Positions 55,331-64,000 of a DNA stretch of 64,000 nt are shown here, in pieces. Origin of the DNA: Ailanthus altissimus (taxonomy: Eukaryota > Streptophyta > Magnoliopsida > Sapindales > Simaroubaceae); assembly GCA_946807835.1 (NCBI GenBank), contig OX327704.1, positions 4,526,001 through 4,590,000 on the forward strand, written 5' to 3'. Under the pieces are notes generated by a model that made no database searches, was not told the DNA's origin, and saw only the letters and a list, made by a program, of their open reading frames with translations. A program made the position numbers and the translations under genes. Numbering within the stretch: position 1 is the first letter of the stretch; each line of letters begins with the position of its first letter.

Positions 55331-57180
55331 TTTGTAAACTCTTTACAACTAATGAGAACAATTTTCATGGGTAGCTTAACCAAGTCTCATACTTGATTCT
55401 GATGCATATAGTCAATATTGTTTCCATGGTTTATTGCAACTTCTCGAATCGATGTCCAACATTAATTCCCTATAGGTTAAGAATGATTTTCTTATACTAA
55501 GAAAACTCTAAGTTTACCATCAAGTATCATCCATACCTAAAGATGACTTAGACATCCTTTCTGACCTATTTAAAGAGTGTGCTAAAAGACCACTGCTTAA
55601 TTGAGCCTGAGTTCCCATCCTTTGTTCATTGATTACTAGATGGACTTCACCAAGTTCAATCTTTGTATGATTTCCACGATCTATGAGAAACTCTTCCTCA
55701 AGGATAACGGTATACCAAAAAATGAACACACTTCGCTTCTTTGAATGATAAAACTAGTATCCTATTAAATTCACAGGATATACAATGAACCTATACTTGT
55801 GCCTCTTGGGTGTTGTTTATCCTGCTGAGTGACTTTTACAAAATAAAATACCCTACTGCGTAACTCTTATGTAAGCAGGACAATCCCAAGTCTTAACTTA
55901 TTTAAGATACGGCTTCCTTCCTTTCTATATCTTATATAGAATAGAAGGAACAACTTCTGATAGAACTCTATTTAATAAGCAGTTATATTTAGAGCATATT
56001 CTCACAAATATAGATCGGTAACACTCATTATTAATCGAACTATATCTAATAAAGCCCGATTCCTTATTTCCAAAATATCATTATGTTGTGGATTACCCGA
56101 GGACTATAATGAGTGAGAATCTCATTCTTTCTTAAACAAACGCAAAACTTGTTGTTGATGTATTCACTTCCTCGATCTAATCGAAGGGATGTGACTTACA
56201 TTCTAGTATGTTTGATCATCTCCATGAATATATTATTCATAAACTGCTTAAGTCTTTATGATCAAATAAGAAATTCAACCATCCTTAACCAGACGGATAA
56301 ACGTCTCACGCCTATATGACCTAAACTCATATACACAGCTCCGTATCATTTAAGGATTTCAATCTACATACATTTCTAATTGTATATGATGTCCATTTAT
56401 TAACTGACATTCAGCTAATAAAATATCATACTTATTATGTAATACAACTATTATATTGCATACAAGAAGTAAGTTATCTAATAACTTGGACATGCAAGAA
56501 ATCACTATTTCCTACTCTCAACTTTACTTCTTTAAGCTGTTGCATTCTAAACTCTCTCAATCCCTGCAACATCTTGTAAATATGAGAGGGATGTGCGGTA
56601 TCTCATACCCAGCTTAAGCTAGCATCATATGCCATAAAAATGTCTATGTGTCATACACAAACCTGTGAGAGTCTTCATGACAATTATAAGGCTTTTAGGG
56701 TAGCGGGATTTCTAATACCCAACCTTACTATAGTGGAAACACTTTTTATCTACACGTTCTCTTATTGATCTTTAGATAAATGTTGCCTCTGAGGATTGAT
56801 CCTGGGTATCTGCTTCATATTTTTTTCTTCACACATCTGGTCTCACCAGATATACTTGAAATAAAATGTGAAGCACCCTGAACAAAGAGGGTCACACTCT
56901 CTCTATTCAATCCTTTAAAGAGGTATTATCAAAATTACCTTACGGCAAACTTTGATTAATAATAAATCCAGAATTTTCTAAATTTAGAACACTTCTGAGA
57001 TTCATCTACCGGTCAGAGTTATTCTTAGTACCTTAGAGTTGGACTGCATCAACTATGCACACCAACTGGTTCGTAGTGGCCATTAGACTTGATAGGCCAA
57101 ACTAATGGGAGATGTAAGCGAAATATTCATTAAATCGCTAATTGAACGTTTTAAATCATGGGTATACTAATTATACATTT
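55331..57180 (-). pseudogene. Copia integrase, protease and gag remnants (poorly preserved)
   Basis: The minus frame 55,520-55,729 starts MFIFWYTVILEEEFLIDRGN, like the '..VVF.E..FL' text after the copia integrase core. Further right the reading frames are very broken, and I could not identify the HHCC or D-D-E boxes with confidence. Position between RT and leader implies integrase (about 55.5-56.6 kb), then protease and gag (56.6-57.2 kb). Confidence 0.5.
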
Positions 57181-57297
57181 TCGATTTAAAATGCCCTCTC
57201 ATTGCTTTACATAATCTCTCAAACGGAAAGACAATAGTTTAAACTTTTTAAACTATACAACGGGAAGTGGATCCCATTGAAATTTACTCAGACCTCT

Positions 57298-57587
57298 CGC
57301 TGTAGCAATATTGGCCTTTGTAAACCCAACAAGTAGACAATACTTGTCAATTGCATCTCATGCAACTCTTACCCCTTGATCTTGAATACACCTTATCCTC
57401 ACGCTGTAGCAATATTGGATAAGTGTATTCCCGATTAACTTATCAATCATCAAATATATGCTACCAATACTACCCTCACGCTGTAGCAATATTAGGCAAT
57501 ACTTTCACATATATTTGTCTCATCTCATGTTTAACCGGTATAGTTCAAGCCTAACCGACCAAGTCTCTCACGCTGTAGTGATATTAG
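57298..57587. repeat. Recurrent 'CGCTGTAGCAATATTGG' motif in the copia leader
   Basis: Occurs four times at 57,298, 57,402, 57,479 and 57,571, with spacing 104, 77 and 92 bp and intervening text mostly unrelated. The fourth is changed to CGCTGTAGTGATATTAG. The second is flanked by complementary arms, GAATACACCTTATCC (57,384-57,398) and GGATAAGTGTATTC (57,417-57,430), so the motif would be the loop of a strong stem. Confidence 0.8.
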
Positions 57588-57832
57588 AAAAAGACCGACG
57601 TGACTCATCTAATGCTGTATTGACAAGACGAATCAGAATAAAATATTATCTCATAATGTAATATTCTTTAATCTGATTAAGAGAGATTTTTGTATCTATG
57701 GTCTCCTTTTTCGTAAGGATGGTGATTCTCAATTAACTAATCTTTCTATACAAACACAACTAACCCCCACCAGTAGGGCTCTCATTGTGGTTATTAGCAC
57801 AGAAAAAATTAATCTTGATTTATAATGCACAC
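57588..57832 (-). other. Copia leader and worn primer site
   Basis: Between the motif array and the 5' LTR. The minus strand near 57,772-57,790 reads CACAATGAGAGCCCTA, which may be a worn tRNA-Met site (normally TGGTATCAGAGCC). No gene. Confidence 0.4.
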
Positions 57833-58974
57833 CGATAATGCTACCCTAGTGCACAACGAGTACACCCCATATTGTGGGACTCTCTAGGTTCTACGTCTGA
57901 TTCAACGAGTACACCCCATAAGTCTGTGAGTAATGCCCCATGCATAAGTCACTGATATACAAATTAACGCGTTGAACCATGCAAGTTGAGGTTACAATGC
58001 ATACGTATAGTTTTTTCGTCATAATATCCAGGATGTGCGGGGATATAGATTATCACCGTCAAATCTCCTAGTGCTTATCCATGTCTTATCTCCAGACTTG
58101 TATCTCACTGAACAATATGTGCAAACTTTTTTGCTGTTCCACCCTGGCGGAACTTTTTCCTAGGATGATTGCTTGTGGTCACAAGATTTTTCGAGATATA
58201 GTCTCGAAGCATCTGGATACCTAACTCTTTATGTGAACTAACGGATCCTATATATGTACACATCGGACTCTATACTATGAAAGGTCTGTAATATGCGTGG
58301 AACCAAAGTATAGTGGATCACTTACAAGCCCACCGTGGCACTCAAGTCAAAGGACCACGTATACTACTCAACTCGAGAAGACCCTTCGTTGACGGCTTAC
58401 ATAAGGTATTTATCGTAGACCTTCGTGAGTCTGTCTCAAATCTAGTTCTAACTGGATACCCATATGTCAATACGAGCTCTAAACTCACAGTCAGCAAAGA
58501 ACGACCATCTATACTCTATAAGTACGACATATGCTGATCTATATTAAGGTATCCACCGATAAACCTGTATCGACAGAAATAGATCAGGGACTATTTTTCG
58601 AGAACATATTTGCACAACTTGTATTTTCTGGCACCCGATTGCAACTTTTGCAACTATGCAGTTACTAGTATATTCTCAGGTCTATATCTCATTACAGATA
58701 AGACTCAAACTCTTGAATATGTTGAGTATTATAACCAGTTAACCCTTAGCTGTGCTAACATTTAGTATTTAAATCTCTCAGCGTGACTAATTATGAGCCC
58801 TTATCTAAACTCCTTTAGATTTGATCTGAACTCCTTCAGATCGTACAATGTTTGTAACGTTATATTGCATAGTACTATATAAATAGGTATTAGCGATTTA
58901 ATGAGAATGTACACTTGTATAAATATATAAATATATATACATTAAAAAATGATACATAAATATTGACCCTAACA
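57833..58974 (-). repeat. Copia 5' LTR, shortened
   Basis: Collinear with 52,937-54,112 at high similarity, ending AACA (minus TGTTAGGGTC). It lacks the ~900 bp U3/R-like left part present in the 3' LTR and in copy B, plus a short block around 58,272 ('ccataaacatcg..accgatacccagcgg'). Confidence 0.75.
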
Positions 58975-61600
58975 ATTATATACAACTCTAGTATAATAAA
59001 TTATATTAATAGAGTTCTTAAGACTCATTTAGCGGATATGTATATGATAATGTCATTATATCTTCATTATATCTAATTTTTGACTGTAAGGAGTCGGAGT
59101 GACGTAATGTTGAATTTATTACTATTTAGCATCTTCCTCTTAAAAGAAAAAAAGAGTATCTCAACAAATAATTTAAAGTGGTGATTATGAGAATTTATTG
59201 ATTAATATATTGATTATTTAATGTTAGATTGTATATTTAATTTTGGGCTTGAGAAAAGACTATTTTTTAGATAAAGATGGCGGTTGATTTATAAAGTAAT
59301 GAACTACACTATTGTCCAAGAAAAATTTAATTACTTACTTTTTATTATATGTGATGATTTTATAATTATGTTAAAAATACGTAGAATAAGGAGCAATTTT
59401 TCTTGCCTTATTCTATCAGGGAATCAAATTCATGTCCAAATCATTGAATAATCAAAACTAATCCAGACAAAGCACATTGAATGAAGACCCTTTGTACCAA
59501 GAAAGAATACACTCGGGTTCTTGTAAACTCGACTAAGTGCATGCCTTCCTTTTCTTTTGTAAGCATACTCCATTTTACTGAGTTAAACGGTAAGACTAAG
59601 ACTCCCAATTTATTCTACGCGAGCCACCTATGTCTATTAAAAAATGATCGACTATTTGTATTTGTGATGTATACGTAGACAGAAATACAAACTTGTGTGG
59701 ATCATGTATATGTTATGATTGTGTTAGTAATATTGTGAAAATATTTTATTATTAATCTTGCAAGTTTGAGAATGTTTAAGCATAAGAAAAATGTTGTTGA
59801 AATTCTGAAGCATTAAGTATAATCTAATCTAATCTAAGTCGATCATTTCATAGTTCAAGCATTATATCTAATCATTTTTATAAAAAAAATTAACATTCTA
59901 TTGAAATTCCCAAGTTTACCACTATACTGCTGTTTTTTTCTCACGTTAATAATTTTAATGTCATTTTTTTATATTAAAAAAAATACTAAGACTCTATCTC
60001 TTGATTTACCAATCTAGTTCCTTTATAATGCAATCTCATGTCTAAGTACAAAATAGGCTAAATCATCTCTCATATTATAAAAAAAAAAAAATTACTCTCA
60101 CATACCAATAATTTTTTTTATATAAAAAATGACTTATTAACATACTAGTGAAACTTTCAAAATAACGAGTTCAATGATAATTTATTATTATTTTTTTAAA
60201 AAAAAAAACTGAGATCTTACCTCTAAATTTAGTATATTTATAATATTATTTAGATGAAAAATAATTTAGTGAACAATATTACTTATTTTATATACGGTGA
60301 ATGACACTATTATATATTATTATCTAGTTAATATATGACTTTAATGCTATTTAAGATGCGATACAAAATTACATTACATATTAAATTGTTCACCGTATAA
60401 TAGACACTTTTATTCATTATATCGAAACTCTCGTCTAAATTTAAAATGAACTAAATTACTTTCTAATTTAAAAAAAAAAAGAAAATCTATCTTTACAAAT
60501 AAATTTGAGAACTTGAACTCTATCACTTAAGATAGAGGAACCCAAGGATGGTTCTCTAATTTATTATCAATTTAAACATTTAAAATTCTATAATACCAAA
60601 TAAAATTTCTTTACCAATGATATTATATGTAGAATTTATTCCTTACAACTTGGACTATTAAATCAGTAAACACTTAAAAGTCAATAAAATGAACCATGCA
60701 AACCATGTAGTATTGATATAATAGTAGTATTATCAATTTGAATGAAAAGATTTGTATAAAATTTTTGAATATGTAGTATTACTATTTTATTCAAACAACT
60801 TTATGTAAAAGGACAAATGAGTTTCTATAAAAAAAAAAATTATAACTACTTTGAATTATAAACATATTAAACCTATAAGTTGGCAAATCAATTACAATTT
60901 TATGTAGAACAAAATTATAACGAATTATATGGCATAAAATGTTTTATCACATAGATAGACATAATGACTCCAATATATAATAGATTTCTCTTAAAGAATA
61001 ATAAAAAAATTAATCAACTATCAATTATTGTATTATAAATATTATATTTTTAATTTTCTCCAAATAGGCTCTGAAAGTGTCAATTGAAAAAATATATATT
61101 TTTATTTATTTTTAAATATTATTTTTAGTTCTTATGATTAGCTACAAGTGTTAGTTTCAATCATTTGACTTATAAAATTATAATATTATCTATAAAAAAG
61201 GACAACATTATCAAACCAATATAAATAATACTTTTAATAACACCACATAACATAAAAAAGTTAAGTGTGATTAAATAATTTATTTTTTAGACATTACTCG
61301 AATGATTGTGAATGTGTTTTATATTTATAATTATTTAAATTCGAGTAAAATAAAAAATAATATTTAATAGATAAAATTTTTCATTTTATCCAAATCTTTT
61401 TAAAAAATTAAAAAAATGCAACATAACAACTCTATATATTTTTTAAATAATAAAGGAGTAAAATATTATATTAAATTATAAATATCACATATTTATAATT
61501 TTTTTAAAAATAATAAATTAATTATCTCACGATTTGATGGACGAGTGACAGAGAAAAAATATTAACAAATTATATTTTTAATTTCATTTTATTTTATTTT
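58975..61600. other. AT-rich intergenic sequence
   Basis: No supported gene. The frame 59,481-59,678 (65 codons) has no recognisable motif. At 60,290-60,400 'atacggtgaa' and 'ttcaccgtat' form a 10-bp inverted repeat about 90 bp apart, with weak further pairing; possibly an old MITE. Poly-A/T runs are frequent. 61,450-61,600 would contain the promoter of the gene that follows, but no clear TATA box stands out from the AT-rich background. Confidence 0.45.
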
Positions 61601-61620
61601 TTTGAAAAAGAAAGGAGGAA

Positions 61621-61831
61621 GTGCTGCAGGCAAAATCGAGCCACCTGATCTGCTGCTGCCGCTCACAACGTACGAGCGAGTTCTCCTTTCTCTCACCGAA
61701 AAAAAGAACCGAACCATCAAATTCAAATCTCCAATTTTATCGAAGCTGCAGCTGCCTTTTGCTTTTTGAATTTATAAAAAAATTAATTTATTTTCATTTG
61801 CTTTCTCTCTCCAAGTAAAACAAACAAACGA
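61621..61831 (+). promoter_or_regulatory. Probable 5' UTR of the RNA-binding protein gene
   Basis: GC content rises abruptly at about 61,620. Pyrimidine-rich words ('ttctcctttctctcacc', 'gctttctctctcc') precede the ATG, and the start context 'aacgaATGGC' has the plant-preferred GC after the ATG. The transcription start is not determined. The plus frame across this UTR is not a credible gene. Confidence 0.5.
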
Positions 61832-61925
61832 ATGGCCGACGCTTATTGGAGGTACAGCGACTCACGGCAGCCGCCGCCGTCGTCGATTCCTCCTCTCGCC
61901 TCCAAGCGCCCTCGCTCCGACTACG
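61832..61925 (+). CDS. First exon of a probable RRM RNA-binding protein (nuclear speckle RBP-like)
   Basis: ATG at 61,832 opens 31 codons plus one base to CTACG|GTATGTGAC, a strong donor (phase 1). The peptide begins MADAYWRYSDSRQ, then a proline/serine stretch and ends LASKRPRSDY. The MAD.YWRY start and KRPRSDY motif (a basic nuclear-localisation-like patch) recall the N-termini of plant RRM proteins of the nuclear speckle RNA-binding (NSR)/'RNA-binding protein 1/2-like' group, which regulate alternative splicing. The RRM itself is beyond the window. The family call rests on this short N-terminus only. Confidence 0.5.
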
Positions 61926-64000
61926 GTATGTGACTTAAATTTCATGCTTTTGTGTTCAACATTTAGTTACTGCTCTATCAAAGCTTATAGCTCGTTAGAT
62001 TTACTTTTTTGCCCAAATTATCGAAACTATTTGTTTTTGTAAATTTATTTATTTTGGTTTCAATTCTGCATGAATTTACCATCTGCTTGGTTTGTTAAAG
62101 AACTGGTAGAAAAAGAATCACTTGATGAAACTTCCGTGTCTATAAAGCCCTAATTTTTGTTTATTTAATTCAATTCACCTTTTTGAAAATGAAAATTTTT
62201 CTCAGGAACCAAACAGAGCTTTTATGATAATTAGTGAATAGGTTTATTTTAATTTTCAAATTAAATTTAAATTTAATTCTCCAATTTTAGTCTATTAGCT
62301 TATCTCAGCTTTTGAATATTTGTAAATTGTAATTGCTGTTTGACTCGATCTTTAATTGGCTTATGGGTTTTGGATTAAGAGTGAGCTTTTACTTTTTTGA
62401 GGATAATTTTTGGTTTTGTCTGCCTTTATGTTGAATATGTAGAGAATTAAGAACTAAGAAAGTTGAATCAAATGTGGAATTTTTTTATCAGAGCATGATA
62501 AGCCACATGAGTGTTTTGGTTTGTATTTAATTGGAGACCGTGAGAACACATTTCGAAATTTGATATTTCCATAATGAGAAGAGACAAATTTGCCATGAAT
62601 ATCCCAATTTTAGTAATTCGTCAATTAACTCCCGTGTAATTGTAGGCCACTTGTTGGCTGATTGTGACTGCTACATCATCTCTTTTGTTGTCTTTTATGG
62701 TTCAATGACCATCGAAGAGATCCATTTAGTCTTGCACTATCTGTTGGCTGCTCCTGACCATTTCATCATCTTTATTGTTGGTTTCTTAATTTAAACACCA
62801 AGTTGTATCTTACTTGTTATTTGAGTCAGTTTTAGGTTCTTGATTTGTTTTCTGTATGGTTTTATGACCATTTATGAGGTGAGTATTGGAAATTTGATAG
62901 AATAGCAAGTGGCGAACTCTATTGTTGCAATAAAATGGGTGCTTGTCTACAAGAATTTTTTTTTGTTTGGTTCTATGAATCATTTAGCTTACATGGAAGG
63001 TTATTCATATGGGTTGAAGTTATGTAGAGATGTGCTCTTATGTCGGAAATAGAGTTGCCATCATCTTCAAGTTGCTATAGGGATTTTCCTTTTAGATCTT
63101 GTTGTGCATTTTCTGTTTTGCTAAGTACTTCAAATTGGCTTCTTTGTTAGAAACCCATTTATAGAATTCATATACAGTTTCATGCTCAATTTAATTGTGT
63201 AATTAGGCTTCTTTTTGTGTGGATGTATTAATTTCCTCATTACAAGTACATGCCAAAACAACATATTGCTGTCAAAACACCTTAATGAAAAGATAAAAAT
63301 TCAAGAGGACATGAAAGTGGTGAATGGATAAATCAAGGGAGTCTATTTCTTATTGAAAGGGCAATTTGTTCAATAATGATTTTTTATTATTATTATAATG
63401 GGAAGCCATTTGAGACCTGGTGGGCTGTTTCAACATAAATTGGCTTGAGATAAACTCAATCATAAGCAATATGTATTTTTAGAAAAGGGACAAAGATTAA
63501 CATGAAACAATGCCTAGCTTGCTGTACATTGCTTCTCCAATCATCTTCTGCAGTTACACATAAAAGCTATATGGTAATGTTATGAGTAATTCAAGCAACT
63601 TTTCAGTCTCAAACTTTTACTAGAAGTAGGTTCACATTTTTTCATCATCTAATCACTGTAAGTAATTAGTACTTAAGATGTTTTTCCAGTTGGATCTGAT
63701 AGAAAGGATGAAGCCGATTAATAGTGCATCTATGCATTAAAGAGACAGCATAGATGTGTTTGTTTATGATGATAAATTGCATTCATATGGTCTGACGGAT
63801 GTCATGAACCTTGCAGTGGTAATAGTTATTTGTTGACCACTAATTCATTTCACTCAACTGAACCTCAAATCCATACTATTGGAGTTGAGTTCGATGCCAT
63901 AAATCCTCTTTTTCTATTCCACCTTAACCGAGACCATAGTTTCTTGAAAGGATAGAAGTCCGAGGAATGTGGATGCTTAATTTGGCATAAATGGAAGTTA
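61926..64000 (+). other. Long first intron of the RNA-binding protein gene (continues past the window)
   Basis: Begins GTATGTG and shows the T-rich composition of plant introns. No RRM-encoding exon is visible before 64,000. One fair acceptor, 'gtttttccag' at 63,680-63,689, is followed in phase by VGSDRKDEAD and then a stop, so it would be a truncating alternative exon if used. Confidence 0.5.

Larger units (their letters stand above)
52034..58974 (-). mobile_element. Degenerate Ty1/copia element with long LTRs
   Basis: Minus-strand element. The 3' LTR (52,034-54,112) and a shorter 5' LTR (57,833-58,974) belong to the same family as copies A and B. The interior (54,113-57,832) has copia order read right to left: leader, gag remnants, integrase remnants, RT with a VDD box near 54,995, RNase H, and the usual pol terminus '..LADLLSKAM' at about 54,205, immediately before the 3' LTR. 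All frames are broken. No matching TSD found (GCAAT versus ATTAT). Confidence 0.75.

Noticed and set aside
63690..63722. Second coding exon of the RNA-binding protein gene
   Set aside because: In-frame stop after ten codons and no RRM motif. Kept only as a possible alternative exon.
1..64000. tRNA or rRNA genes
   Set aside because: No cloverleaf with A/B boxes and no ribosomal core sequence was recognised. The tRNA-like words are primer binding sites.

Overview
The window is nuclear DNA from a flowering plant, most likely a dicot. It is AT-rich, has no compact operons, and is dominated by decayed plant LTR retrotransposons of the Tat, Athila, Tekay and copia lineages, plus LINE and DNA-transposon remnants. 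The only clear host-gene signals are the first exon of a probable plant RNA-binding protein at the right edge and two exons of a damaged Yippee-like gene near 37 kb. The species cannot be named from the sequence. Nothing here is prokaryotic, organellar or CRISPR-like.

Layout. 1-6.5 kb: two minus-oriented copies of a very long LTR family (A, B), the second inside an older element. 6.7-33.7 kb: a nested retrotransposon cluster in which almost all coding remnants are on the minus strand. It holds a Tat-lineage element (TAT-A) split by a Tekay-type element (11,242-17,667, 5-bp duplication GTTGA). A second Tat element (TAT-B) is split in its gag by an Athila element (Athila-1, 21,772-31,921, duplication CTTCC). 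Athila-1 is split in its own LTR by a gag-only Athila-like element (Athila-2, 21,960-28,148, duplication ATGAT/ATTAT). 34-35.9 kb: a plus-strand LINE remnant. 36.4-37.3 kb: the Yippee-like gene, with a 214-bp Mutator-type MITE just upstream. 38.4-42.1 kb: an element with about 1.1-kb inverted repeats. 42.1-44.5 kb: a 500-bp duplication and a possible gene 5' end. 44.5-52 kb: low-complexity AT-rich DNA and transposon scraps. 52-59 kb: a degenerate copia element bounded by the same long LTR family as copies A and B. 59-61.6 kb: AT-rich intergenic DNA. 61.6-64 kb: 5' UTR, first exon and start of a long intron of the RNA-binding protein gene.

How the parts relate. Target-site duplications and nesting give a relative order: TAT-B, then Athila-1, then Athila-2, with Tekay independently inside TAT-A. 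The pol genes are broken by stops, frameshifts and catalytic substitutions (protease Asp to Asn, reverse transcriptase second Asp to Asn in Tekay), so none looks autonomous. The most unusual structures are the gag/PBS/LTR palindrome inside the Tekay element, the repetitive leader of Athila-1, the recurrent stem-loop-associated motif in the copia leader, the long inverted-repeat element, and the MITE next to the Yippee-like start codon. I found no convincing new multi-gene system. All calls were made by reading the sequence; no database search was run.
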